Source of the DNA: Stappia indica
GTDB lineage: Bacteria; Pseudomonadota; Alphaproteobacteria; Rhizobiales; Stappiaceae
Assembly (NCBI RefSeq): GCF_020177335.1
Contig: NZ_JAIVMG010000003.1
Coordinates: 248,001 to 312,000, forward strand
Length of the DNA stretch: 64,000 nucleotides
Direction of reading: 5' to 3'
The notes under the pieces were generated by a model. That model searched no databases. It was not told the origin of the DNA and saw only the letters and a program-made list of their open reading frames with translations. Shown here one piece after another: positions 52,159-60,726 of this stretch (positions are counted from its first letter, which is position 1; every line of letters starts with the position of its first letter). A program made the translations under genes and the position numbers.

Positions 52159-52572
52159 GTGTTCAAGACGATTCTGATCCCCGTCGACCTTGCTCATGTG
52201 GATGGGATGCAGCGGCCGCTAAAGGTCGGGGCGGATCTTGCACGGCTCTATGGCGCCTCGCTTACTCTTGTGGGAGTTACGGCGGGAACCCCGAGTCCAT
52301 TGGCGCATTCCCCTGAGGAATACAGGGAGAAACTTGAAGCCTTTTCCGGCGAGCAGTCCATCACCTTCGGGCTGCCGATAAAGGCAAAGGCGATGCTGGC
52401 TCATGATCCGGCGGTTGATCTCGATGACCGGATCCGCGCGGCGGCCGAGGAAATCGGTGCCGACCTGATCGTCATGGCCTCGCATGTTCCCGGGTTTGCC
52501 GAGCACCTCTTCGCCTCGCGCGCCGGCTATCTGGCCGCCCACAGCAGCCTGTCCGTCTTCGTGGTGCGATAG
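52159..52572 (+). CDS. Universal stress protein (UspA family)
   Basis: The 137-residue protein has the Usp fold: FKTILIPVDLAH at the start, and IGADLIVMASHVPGFAEHLFASRAGYLAAHSSLSVFVVR at the end. The usual ATP-binding G-x2-G-x9-G-S/T is altered (SHVPGFAEHLFASRAGY lacks the Gly pair), so it may not bind ATP. GTG 52159 has AAAGGAGG at 52144-52151. The MITE lies directly upstream and may supply or separate promoter elements. Confidence 0.87.
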   Translation: MFKTILIPVDLAHVDGMQRPLKVGADLARLYGASLTLVGVTAGTPSPLAHSPEEYREKLEAFSGEQSITFGLPIKAKAMLAHDPAVDLDDRIRAAAEEIGADLIVMASHVPGFAEHLFASRAGYLAAHSSLSVFVVR

Positions 52573-52599
52573 CCGGCTGCGCGGGCGGCGGTGCGGGCG

Positions 52600-53298
52600 T
52601 CAGTCGCCGGCGACAAAATAATGCATGGTGCCATCCGGACCGATGCCGACCCGGTAGAACAGCCAGGTGCCGGTCGCTTCCATCTCCGCAAAATCGCCGG
52701 CGGTGACGATCCGGTACATCTCCACGGTCTGCTCACGGCTCAGCCGGTCGAGCGGGAAGCGGGCGAAATACGGCCAGATGTACATTTCCTGCGCCGTGCC
52801 CTTGTCGACATGCACATAGCCGGCCTCCAGGATTTCCGTCAGGATCGCGAGTGTCTCAAGGCCCTCGCCATCGCCGGAGGCCGCCTTCAGCGTCTCGACC
52901 GGGTCGGTCATCTCGCCGAAGGTCAGGGTCGGCATCAACTCGTTGCCTTCCAGCACCATGCGCAGCCGCTCAAGATCGCCAGAATAGGCGGCCTCCAGCA
53001 GTTGCGCCCGCATCCGCGCCACCGGCTTGGGCAGGCCTGCCTCACCATGGTGAACCTCAGGTATGGGCAAGGGCGTGGCGGCGGGGGCTTCCTCGGTGGC
53101 TGTGTCGGCGGGCGCGTCCTGCTCGGGCGCGGGTGCCTCCGCGCCCTGAAGCGCATCGGCCGGGATCGGGCTGCCGGTGTCCTCCGGCGGCGAAAGCTGG
53201 ATGCGCTCGGTGGTGACCGGGGTCGCGGCCCGGGCGATCACCGAGCCGGTGAGGGCGGTAGCGAGGACAAGGGAAGACGCCAGAAGGTGAGGGGACAT
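52600..53298 (-). CDS. Exported protein of unknown function
   Basis: The 232-residue protein starts with a signal peptide (LLASSLVLATALTGSVIARAAT), then a Pro/Ala/Glu-rich low-complexity linker (about 30-80), then a compact C-terminal part with an ankyrin-like start (AQLLEAAYSGDLERLRMVLEG) and an aromatic end (YIWPYFARFPLDRLSREQ; TGTWLFYRVGIGPDG). It seems periplasmic. I recall similar proteins in Hyphomicrobiales but no function. It is divergent from the LysE-type gene. Confidence 0.75.
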   Translation of the reverse strand: MSPHLLASSLVLATALTGSVIARAATPVTTERIQLSPPEDTGSPIPADALQGAEAPAPEQDAPADTATEEAPAATPLPIPEVHHGEAGLPKPVARMRAQLLEAAYSGDLERLRMVLEGNELMPTLTFGEMTDPVETLKAASGDGEGLETLAILTEILEAGYVHVDKGTAQEMYIWPYFARFPLDRLSREQTVEMYRIVTAGDFAEMEATGTWLFYRVGIGPDGTMHYFVAGD

Positions 53299-53595
53299 TC
53301 AGCAGGTTCCCGAGTTGATTGGGGAGCGTCAGAAGGCGATGCGGTGACCCGGGTGCGCGCGCACAAAGGTCGGGTCGCGGTCGCAAGGCGACCGCACACT
53401 AGATCAATGAACGGTGCAGTGAAAGCGCTTGTCGCGCGCACTGATCGGGCGAGAGGGGTGGAAGCAGGCTGTGGACGGTTGAGCGAGACCGCGAATTTGG
53501 GCTATGGCAAGCTCAGGCGTTTCGGCGATGGTTCGCGCATCGAGGAAACGTGGGGCAAAGGGCGAGGCGCACAGCGATATGACATCAGGAAGAGA

Positions 53596-54234
53596 GTGAG
53601 TTTGTTCGATCCGTTTTTCTTCCTGATTGGTGGCGCCATCGGCGTCGCCACCAGCGCGCCCGTCGGGCCGGTCAACATCGCGGCAATCCAGCGGGCGCTG
53701 CGTTACGGTTTCCTGCCGGGCGTGCTGGCCGGGCTGGGCGCGGTGCTGGCCGATGGCCTTTATGCCAGCTTCGCCGCCTTTGGCATCACCTCCGTTTCCG
53801 ACTTCGTGGCCCGGCACAGCGCGCTCATCCAGACCGCAGGCGGCCTGTTGGTGATCCTGTTCGGTGTCCGGGTGCTGGTCGCACGGCCGCATATGGAGGC
53901 GGAAAACGGTGGTGCGAGCGGGCTCTTGTCCGGGCTGGCCACCGGCTTTGCCATCACTGTCACCAACCCTGGCGTGGTGCTCGGCTTTCTGGCGATCTTC
54001 GGCAGTCTTGGAAAATGGACGCCGGACCCAGGGGACTATGCCGCTGCAGCGGCAATGGTTATGGGGGTTATTGCCGGCGCATTGCTCTGGTGGGTGTTCC
54101 TGGCCGCTACCGTGTCCCGCCTGCGGGCGCGGCTGACCGACGAATGGCTTGCCTGGATCAACCGGATTTCCGGCGGGCTGCTGATCCTGTTCGGCCTTGG
54201 GTTGTTCGTCCACCTCTTTCTGGAAGCGGCCTGA
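53596..54234 (+). CDS. LysE family exporter
   Basis: The 212-residue protein has six hydrophobic segments and the LysE/RhtB signature near the N terminus, GVATSAPVGPVNIAAIQRAL. Members export amino acids or related compounds; the substrate is unknown. Start GTG 53596 has AGGAAGAGA in front; a TTG at 53602 is less likely. The 297-base gap upstream (53299-53595) separates it from the divergent exported protein gene; I see no gene there. Confidence 0.88.
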   Translation: MSLFDPFFFLIGGAIGVATSAPVGPVNIAAIQRALRYGFLPGVLAGLGAVLADGLYASFAAFGITSVSDFVARHSALIQTAGGLLVILFGVRVLVARPHMEAENGGASGLLSGLATGFAITVTNPGVVLGFLAIFGSLGKWTPDPGDYAAAAAMVMGVIAGALLWWVFLAATVSRLRARLTDEWLAWINRISGGLLILFGLGLFVHLFLEAA

Positions 54235-54292
54235 CGCAGCGGTGACGGACGCGGCGGGGCGCCTGTCGGCGGCGCCTGGCGTCCGGCGCGGG

Positions 54293-54565
54293 TCAGTGCA
54301 GCGGGCGGTTCAGGGTGTAGTCGCCGCGCCGGACCCGCTCGGGAAACTCTTCGGCAAGGGCGGCCACCGCTTCCTCACCGAAGCTGGCGACGAGATCGGC
54401 GAAAGCGGTAAACAGCGCAGCATGGGAAACCGCTGCCGGGTCGATGCCATCGGCGATGGCTTCGGCGAAGGCTTCATCGATATAGCCGAGCGCCATTTGG
54501 CGGATGTCCTGGTCCGAGACCATCTGCTCGTCGTGGTCGATGTCGTTGAGTTCGGTATCTCGCAT
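54293..54565 (-). CDS. Small acidic protein, unknown function
   Basis: The 90-residue product is acidic and helical (TELNDIDHDEQMVSDQDIRQMALGYIDEAF), cytosolic, with no membrane segment or metal motif. Third-position G/C and the length argue for a true gene. It has its own upstream region with a TAACCA-ATA-TGGTTA palindrome 130 bases before the start. I do not recognise it, though I recall similar short proteins in related genomes. Confidence 0.65.
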   Translation of the reverse strand: MRDTELNDIDHDEQMVSDQDIRQMALGYIDEAFAEAIADGIDPAAVSHAALFTAFADLVASFGEEAVAALAEEFPERVRRGDYTLNRPLH

Positions 54566-54694
54566 CGCGATGCCGCCTTCGGTCCGGTGTTGGGGCCGTT
54601 CTGGCCCATGAGTCGTGTCTGACCTAGGCGTAGCACGGGCCGGCGAGTCGCCAAACGGATCGTAAACGAAACCTTAATTTCCCCCGGGAATTCT

Positions 54695-54709
54695 AACCAA
54701 TATGGTTAA
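54695..54709. promoter_or_regulatory. TAACCA palindrome upstream of the small acidic protein gene
   Basis: TAACCA-ATA-TGGTTA is a perfect 15-base inverted repeat within an AT-rich stretch that also has AAACCTTAATTT. Read on the minus strand it starts GTTAACCATA, reminiscent of the TTAACCAT half-site reported for CtrA-dependent genes in Caulobacter. The link is tentative. Confidence 0.4.
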
Positions 54710-54745
54710 CAGGTCACAGTCCGGAGGTGGGAAGGGGCACAAGGT

Positions 54746-55168
54746 TCAGCGATTGTAGCGGGTGGTGACCGTGCGCACGAGCGCGCTGCCTTCCTCGATA
54801 TAGCGGGCGAGGGCCACTTCGGCAGCCGGTGTGCAGCGGCGATAGACGGAGGAAAAGCCGCGATAGCCCTGGTTGAACCGCTCGATGAACCGCCGCTCGC
54901 GGTTCGCGTCCCGGGTTTCCGCATCGAGCAGGGCGCGCATCTGGTCGCGCCACAGGGGGCCGTCGGTGGCGCCGCAGAGCGGACGCAGATAGTGCAGGGC
55001 GCCGAGGATCTCCGAAAGACGCATCAGGTCCGCTTCATAGGGTGGGTCTTCCGCCGCCGGTTGGGCGCTGACCGATGGGGCAAGAACGAGCGGCGCAAGC
55101 ACGAGCGCGGCGGCCAGGGACGCGGTGAGAAAACGCAAGGGCGCGAAGGGGCGAAGCGTGCGCAGCAT
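54746..55168 (-). CDS. TIGR02301 family exported protein
   Basis: The 140-residue protein has a signal peptide (FLTASLAAALVLAPLVLAPSVSAQ) and the compact helical domain of TIGR02301, known only from Hyphomicrobiales: LSEILGALHYLRPLCG, FIERFNQGYRGFSSVYRRCTPAA, and a final RYIEEGSALVR. Two Cys (LCG, RRC) may form a disulfide. Function unknown. It follows the Nudix gene on the same strand (92 bases), an order typical of the clade. Confidence 0.85.
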   Translation of the reverse strand: MLRTLRPFAPLRFLTASLAAALVLAPLVLAPSVSAQPAAEDPPYEADLMRLSEILGALHYLRPLCGATDGPLWRDQMRALLDAETRDANRERRFIERFNQGYRGFSSVYRRCTPAAEVALARYIEEGSALVRTVTTRYNR

Positions 55169-55260
55169 GGGGCGAAGATGCGTCGGTTGGCGCGGCAAGG
55201 CAAGGGGTGGTGCGGCTTGTGCCCGGATGATGTGGCGGTCGCCGCGACCGCCGTCGCCGA

Positions 55261-55689
55261 TCAGCGGGGCATCAGCCGCCGGATGCGTGCGGCGGTGCCC
55301 GGCGTCATCGGCAGTGCGTCGAGGGCATCGAAGCTGACCCAGCGGGCATCAAGGGCATCGTCGCCGGCCTGAAGCTGGCCGGCCGGATGCCGCGCGCGAA
55401 ACACGGCAATCACGAAATGAACGCCCGCAAGCGTGGACCCCGCCTCGTCCTGCACGGGCGGCGGCAGGAGTTCGACCAGATCGGCGGGAGCGGTCTCCAG
55501 GGTCGCGGAAAGCCCGGTTTCCTCGCGCAGCTCGCGCAAGGCGGCGTCGGCGAGCGATTCGCCGAAATCGACACTGCCGCCGGGCAGGCTCCAGTGGCCT
55601 TGATAGGGCGGCTTGCCGCGCTGGACGAGCACGACCCGGTTCTGGTCATGGCACAGCACGCTGACGCCAAGCTGGGGGCGAAGGATCAT
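55261..55689 (-). CDS. Nudix hydrolase
   Basis: The 142-residue protein has a complete Nudix box G-x5-E-x7-R-E-x2-E-E-x-G (GSVDFGESLADAALRELREETGLS) and the sequence HWSLPGG in front. It hydrolyses a nucleoside diphosphate linked to some moiety; the size and LVQRGKPPYQGHWSLPGG segment are like ADP-ribose or MutT-type enzymes, but the substrate cannot be settled. ATG 55689 is chosen. The TIGR02301 gene follows. Confidence 0.9.
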   Translation of the reverse strand: MILRPQLGVSVLCHDQNRVVLVQRGKPPYQGHWSLPGGSVDFGESLADAALRELREETGLSATLETAPADLVELLPPPVQDEAGSTLAGVHFVIAVFRARHPAGQLQAGDDALDARWVSFDALDALPMTPGTAARIRRLMPR

Positions 55690-55729
55690 GGCACCCGACA
55701 AATCATGCCGCGCGCTCCGGGGCAAGCGA

Positions 55730-56236
55730 TCAGGCGAACAGGGCGTCGATCGCGTCCTGCGCTTCCGTATCCTCGGTGCCATCGGGGATTGCCTCGCCGT
55801 GAATGATGGCACTGGCGCTGGCGATCAGCGGCCGCACCTCTTCCACGGTCTCATGCGCCACCTGCTCGGCGATCAGGCGCACGTCCTCCGCCGATCGCAA
55901 CCGACCCTGCTTCTCGCACACGGCGGTATCGAGGGTGGCGACCACATCGCGCAAGGCGCGGCGCACCGGCACCGGCGCGGCGCGAAACGCCTCGATGGCC
56001 AGATGCTTCTCGGCGAAGTTGGAGGCCTCGAAATGCGCTTCATAGCTGAGCGGCTGCCATTCCAGCACATCCTCGGCGCATTCGGGCATGTCCGGCAGCA
56101 TTTCCAGGAGCATCACCACTTCGTTGAAGTGGTTGAGGTAGTCGGTAGCAAGGCCGGTGCGGGGGTTGATATTGGCGGCAGTGAGACGCTCCGCCGTCAA
56201 CTTGCCTTCTCCCAATGTGGAACACGCCTGATCCAT
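55730..56236 (-). CDS. Conserved hypothetical helical protein
   Basis: The 168-residue product is acidic and helical without signal peptide (ATDYLNHFNEVVMLLEMLPDMPECAEDVLEWQPLSY). ATG 56236 has AGAGG at proper distance; ATG 56242 and 56260 are alternatives. No domain is recognised. It is 40 bases upstream of the Nudix gene and probably in one transcript with it and the TIGR02301 gene. Confidence 0.72.
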   Translation of the reverse strand: MDQACSTLGEGKLTAERLTAANINPRTGLATDYLNHFNEVVMLLEMLPDMPECAEDVLEWQPLSYEAHFEASNFAEKHLAIEAFRAAPVPVRRALRDVVATLDTAVCEKQGRLRSAEDVRLIAEQVAHETVEEVRPLIASASAIIHGEAIPDGTEDTEAQDAIDALFA

Positions 56237-56362
56237 TGCCATGCCTCTTGGAATTTCCATCCCTGTCAGTTTAGCTGAGGTACGGTTTCGAATTGGCTAA
56301 CCGGATGTCAGAACGGGGAAATCCGTCGCGGCAACCTGTGGTGTGGCTGCGGAGTGGGTGCA

Positions 56363-57136
56363 ATGTGTGGACGCTATAGCCTGACGGCAACACCGGAAGA
56401 GGTGCGGGCATTCTTTGAGTTTGTCGAGCAGCCGTGGTTCCCGCCGCGCTACAACATCGCACCGACCCAGCCGATTGCCACCGTGCGCTTCGCCCATGGG
56501 GCACGGCATTTCGCGCTGGTGCGCTGGGGGCTGGTTCCCGGCTGGGTCAAGGATCCGGCCAGTTTCTCGCTGCTTCTGAACGCCCGGGCGGAAACGGCGG
56601 CGGAAAAGCCGTCCTTTCGGGCGGCCATGCGCCATCGCCGCTGCCTGATCCCGGCCAGCGGCTTCTACGAATGGTACCGGCCGGATGCAGGGCCGAAACA
56701 GCCCTACTGGATCCGTCCGAAGGCGGGCGGGCTGGTCGCCTTCGCAGGGCTCTACGAGGACTGGTGCGACCCGGATGGCGGCGAGATCGAGACCGGCGCG
56801 ATCCTGACGGTTTCCTCAAACGCATCCATTGCGCCGATCCACCACCGGATGCCGGCGGTGATTGCCCGGGAGGATTTCGCCACCTGGCTCGATGTGGGCG
56901 GGGTCTCTGTGCGCGAGGCGCAGGCGCTGTTGAGGCCGGCACCGGAGAGCCTGTTCGAGGCGGTGCCGGTCGCCACCCGGATCAACAGTGCCCGCGATGA
57001 CGATCCGGGACTGCAAGCGGCGGCCGATCCGGTGGTGGCACCGCCGGAGGAAAAGCCGCGCGAGGCGGGCGCGAAAAAAGGCAAGGGCGCGGCCAGGTCT
57101 CCCGCCGCGCCCTCGTCGCAACTCGATCTGTTCTGA
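56363..57136 (+). CDS. SRAP protein (YedK/HMCES type) with C-terminal clamp-binding motif
   Basis: SRAP proteins crosslink their Cys2 to abasic sites in single-stranded DNA and shield them. MCGRYSL is at the start, so ATG 56363 must be the true start. The other active-site residues are visible: N73 in LLNARAET, E103 in ASGFYEWYR, and H160 in IHHRMPAV, in positions like those of E. coli YedK. The last five residues are QLDLF, matching the bacterial beta-clamp-binding consensus, after a flexible Lys/Ala-rich tail. 257 residues, longer than YedK (222) because of that tail. It converges with glyS. Confidence 0.93.
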   Translation: MCGRYSLTATPEEVRAFFEFVEQPWFPPRYNIAPTQPIATVRFAHGARHFALVRWGLVPGWVKDPASFSLLLNARAETAAEKPSFRAAMRHRRCLIPASGFYEWYRPDAGPKQPYWIRPKAGGLVAFAGLYEDWCDPDGGEIETGAILTVSSNASIAPIHHRMPAVIAREDFATWLDVGGVSVREAQALLRPAPESLFEAVPVATRINSARDDDPGLQAAADPVVAPPEEKPREAGAKKGKGAARSPAAPSSQLDLF

Positions 57137-57157
57137 CGGGAAGCTCTCCCGCCCGGC

Positions 57158-59260
57158 TCAGCCGGCGATCTTCGAGAAATCCGCCACCGTGCGCGTCGCC
57201 TCGCGGATTTCCGCGAGCAGCCGCAGCCGGTTGAGGCGAAGGTCCGCGTCATCGGCATTGACCAGAATATCGTCGAAGAACCGGTCGACCGGGCCGCGCA
57301 AACCGGCCAGCGCCGTCATCGCCCCGGCGAAATCCTCCTGGCCGAGCGCTTCGCGCATTGCCGCCCGGGCGGTGTCGATGGCCGCCGCGAGGGCAATTTC
57401 CGCCGGCTCGACCAGGTGGTCGGCATGGGGCGCGCCCTCGATGGCCGCCCTGTCCTTCTTTTCCTCCGCGCGCAGGATGTTGGCCGCGCGCTTGGTGCCG
57501 GCCAGAAGGTTGGCGCCATCGTCGGTGGCCAGGAAGGCGCCAAGCGCCTCGACCCGGCGGACGATCATGAGAAGGTCGTCCTGACCGCCGAGCGCGAACA
57601 CCGCGTCGATCAGGTCGTGCCGCGCGCCTTCGTCCTTCAGATGCACCTTCAGCCGGTCGGCGAAGAAGGCGAGAAGGTCGGCATAGAGCGCCTCGCCCTG
57701 CGGGACGCCGGGTTCGCCGGCGGCCGAAAGGTGCGGGGTCGTGGCAGTGCGCAGCCAGTCGGTGAGTTTGAGCCGCAGCCCGTTTTCCAGCACGATGCGG
57801 ATCACGCCAAGGGCGGCGCGGCGCAGGGCGTAAGGGTCCTTGGAGCCGGTCGGCTTCTCGTCGATGGCCCAGAACCCGGTGAGGAGATCGAGCTTGTCGG
57901 CAAGCGCGACCGCAATGGCGACCGGATCGGTGGGCACATCGTCGGACGGGCCCTGCGGCTTGTAATGATCCTCGATGGCAATGGCGACGGAGGCATCCTC
58001 GCCTTGCATCTGCGCATAGGTGCGGCCGATCTGGCCCTGTAGTTCCGGGAATTCATAGACCATCTGCGTCGGCAGATCCGCCTTGGCCAGATGCGCCGCG
58101 CGCACCGCCTTGTCCGGATCGGCGCCAACCAGCGGCGCCAGCTCCCGGGAAAGCGCCTCAAGCCGCTTCACCCGCGCGCCCTGGGTGCCGAGCTTTTCGT
58201 GGAAGACAACGCTGTCGAGCTTCGGCAGGCGGCTTTCCAGCGGTGCCTTCAGGTCCGTGTCCCAGAAGAAGCGGGCGTCGGAAAGCCGCGCCCGGATCAC
58301 CTTCTCGTTGCCGGCGATGACGGTCTTGCCGCCATCCACCGCCTCGATGTTGGAGATGGCGACGAAGCGGTTGGAGAGCTTGCCGGTCGCCGGATCGCGC
58401 AAGACGAAGCATTTCTGGTTGGCGCGGATGGTCAGGCGGATCACCTCGTCCGGCAGTTCAAGAAACGCGTCCTCGAAGCTGCCGACCAGCACCACCGGCC
58501 ATTCGACGAGACCGGCGACCTCTTCCAAGAGCCCTTCGTCCTCGACCAGTTCCAGCCCCAGTGCCATCGCCCGGTTGCGGGCGTCATGGGCGATGATGTC
58601 CTTGCGCCGGTCGGCGTCGAGCACGACCTTGGCCTTGTCCAGCTTGTCGGCGTAATCCTCCAGCCGGCGCACCTCGAAGGCGTCCGGCGCCAGGAAGCGG
58701 TGGCCGCGCGTCACGTTGCCCGAGCGGATGCCGTCGACCTCGAAGGGCACCACTTCCGGCTCCTCGGTCTCCGGACCGAAAGTCGCGACGATGGAATGCA
58801 GTGGGCGCACATAGCGCATGGTGCCTGTGCCCCAGCGCATGGACTTTGGCCAGGGGAAGTTGCGGATGATCTCCGGCATCGCCTCGGCGATGATCTCCTC
58901 GCTCGGCCGTCCGGGGCGCTCGATCACGGCGACGTAGAAGTCGCCCTTCTTCGGGTCGGAGGCGACCTCCGCCTGATCGAGGCTCTCCAGTCCGGCCCCG
59001 CGCAGGAAGCCGGCGACCGCCTTTTCCGGCGCGCCGACGCGCGGTCCCTTGCGCTCTTCCCGGGTCGGATTCGATCCGGCGGGAAGGCCTGCCACATGCA
59101 GCGCCAGCCGGCGCGGGGTTGAGAATGCCTTGGCACCCTCATAGGTGAGGCCGGCCTCCACGAGGGCATCGGTGACTTGCGACTTCAGGACTTCCGCCGC
59201 GCGGCGTTGCATCCGGGCGGGAATTTCCTCGCTGAACAGCTCCAGGAGAAGATCAGGCAT
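57158..59260 (-). CDS. glyS: Glycyl-tRNA synthetase beta subunit
   Basis: The 700-residue protein is the beta subunit of the bacterial heterotetrameric enzyme. It starts with the family sequence [18 protein letters not shown], and has [19 protein letters not shown] and KCFVLRD in the middle and an anticodon-binding domain at the C terminus ([21 protein letters not shown]). Length is usual. It is separated from the alpha subunit gene by gltS, a DUF2207 gene and lemA, all on the same strand. Confidence 0.96.
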   Translation of the reverse strand: MPDLLLELFSEEIPARMQRRAAEVLKSQVTDALVEAGLTYEGAKAFSTPRRLALHVAGLPAGSNPTREERKGPRVGAPEKAVAGFLRGAGLESLDQAEVASDPKKGDFYVAVIERPGRPSEEIIAEAMPEIIRNFPWPKSMRWGTGTMRYVRPLHSIVATFGPETEEPEVVPFEVDGIRSGNVTRGHRFLAPDAFEVRRLEDYADKLDKAKVVLDADRRKDIIAHDARNRAMALGLELVEDEGLLEEVAGLVEWPVVLVGSFEDAFLELPDEVIRLTIRANQKCFVLRDPATGKLSNRFVAISNIEAVDGGKTVIAGNEKVIRARLSDARFFWDTDLKAPLESRLPKLDSVVFHEKLGTQGARVKRLEALSRELAPLVGADPDKAVRAAHLAKADLPTQMVYEFPELQGQIGRTYAQMQGEDASVAIAIEDHYKPQGPSDDVPTDPVAIAVALADKLDLLTGFWAIDEKPTGSKDPYALRRAALGVIRIVLENGLRLKLTDWLRTATTPHLSAAGEPGVPQGEALYADLLAFFADRLKVHLKDEGARHDLIDAVFALGGQDDLLMIVRRVEALGAFLATDDGANLLAGTKRAANILRAEEKKDRAAIEGAPHADHLVEPAEIALAAAIDTARAAMREALGQEDFAGAMTALAGLRGPVDRFFDDILVNADDADLRLNRLRLLAEIREATRTVADFSKIAG

Positions 59261-59421
59261 CGGGGGCGTCTCGAACGGTTGGGTGAGGGACGCGCGGGCG
59301 GGCGCGGCGGATCACGGATGGCGCATCCGGCACGGCAACGGCAATCGCCGCTTCGGATGCTGTCCCGGGTCCGTTAGCAAGGCGAGGGGGAAAAGTCACC
59401 CCCGCTTGGGGGCGCCCGGGC

Positions 59422-60636
59422 TCAAAGGGCAAGAAAAAGGCGCAGGATGATCGCGTTCGCCAGGTCGGTGAAGAAGGCCGCGACCAGCGGCAGGATCAGG
59501 AAGGCGCGAGGAGCGGCGCCGAAATGCTTGGTGACGGCGGTCATGTTGGCAATGGCCGTTGGCGTCGCGCCGAGGGCAAAGCCGGCATAGCCGGCGCTGA
59601 GCACCGCCGCCTCATAATCCCGTCCCATCAGCGGAAACACCACGAACAGGATGAAGAGGGCGGCAATCGCCACCTGCGCGGCCAGGGTCACCAGCATCGG
59701 CCCGGCAAGCCCGGCGATGGTCCAGAGCTGGAGGCTCATCAGCGACATGGACAGGAAGATGCCAAGCGCCAGATCCGAGACGACGGCAAGCGAGCGGCTG
59801 TGCGCCGGCCAGGTCAGGGTTTTGAAGAACACAGGGACCGTATTGGAGAGCAGGATGCCGCTGAACAGACAGACGACGAACAGCGGCAGGTCGAGCCCGG
59901 CCGCAGCCAGGATTTCCTGAAGCAGGGCGCCCAGCACAATGGTGAGGTTCAGCACCAGGATGGTGCCCATCAGCCCGGTGTGGGTCACGGCGGCGTAGGA
60001 TTGTTCGTCCCGCTCAAGGCCGATGGTCGGCACCTGATGGATCTCGTCCCCTGGGACGGCACCTTTCCTGTCGATCAGGTAACTGGCGATCGGTCCGCCG
60101 AGCAGGCTGGCGGTGATCAGGCCGAGGGTCGCCGTCGCAGCGCCCAGTTCGATGGCGCTGGTCACGCCATAGTTCTCGCTCAGGGTCGGCCCCCAGGCAA
60201 TGGCGGTGCCATGACCGCCGATCAGCGAGACCGTGCCGCCGATCAGGCCATAGGCGATCGGCTGCCCGAATGCCGCGGCGGCGGTGACCGAGACGATGTT
60301 TTGCAGCACCATGTAGCCAATGGTCAGCCCCAGCAGGATCAGCAGCGGCAGGCCACCTTTGGCAAGGTCGCCGAGCCGGGCGTTGAGGCCGATGGAGGTG
60401 AAGAAGTAGAGCAGCAGGAAATCGCGGGCGGCGAGCGAGAAGGTGATCTCGCCGAGCCCGGAAAGGTGGGCAACAAGCACCGCGCTGGCGACCAGCATGC
60501 CCCCGGAGACCGGTTCGGGAATGTTGTAGCGGTTGAGGACCGGAATGGTTCGGTTGAGGTGGATGCCGAGGAAATAGACGATGATGGCGAGGTTGAAGCT
60601 GGCGAAATCGCCGATGGTGATGGTGTCGCCGCTCAT
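59422..60636 (-). CDS. gltS: Sodium/glutamate symporter GltS
   Basis: The 404-residue membrane protein has ten or more helices arranged as two inverted halves, with GGTVSLIGGHGTAIAWGP in the first and SAGYAGFALGATPTAIANM in the second, the re-entrant loops of the GltS family (ESS family). It imports glutamate with sodium. ATG 60636 starts MSGDTITIGDFASFNL. It lies between the DUF2207 gene and glyS; co-transcription is possible but each gap is 90-160 bases. Confidence 0.93.
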   Translation of the reverse strand: MSGDTITIGDFASFNLAIIVYFLGIHLNRTIPVLNRYNIPEPVSGGMLVASAVLVAHLSGLGEITFSLAARDFLLLYFFTSIGLNARLGDLAKGGLPLLILLGLTIGYMVLQNIVSVTAAAAFGQPIAYGLIGGTVSLIGGHGTAIAWGPTLSENYGVTSAIELGAATATLGLITASLLGGPIASYLIDRKGAVPGDEIHQVPTIGLERDEQSYAAVTHTGLMGTILVLNLTIVLGALLQEILAAAGLDLPLFVVCLFSGILLSNTVPVFFKTLTWPAHSRSLAVVSDLALGIFLSMSLMSLQLWTIAGLAGPMLVTLAAQVAIAALFILFVVFPLMGRDYEAAVLSAGYAGFALGATPTAIANMTAVTKHFGAAPRAFLILPLVAAFFTDLANAIILRLFLAL

Positions 60637-60726
60637 CCGTGCCCGCGCCTTTCCAGTTCTCGCCGCCACTCACATTCATCGCCCCGCCGTCGCCATCCAT
60701 GCAGCGCGGCGGTCGATGGGACCATC

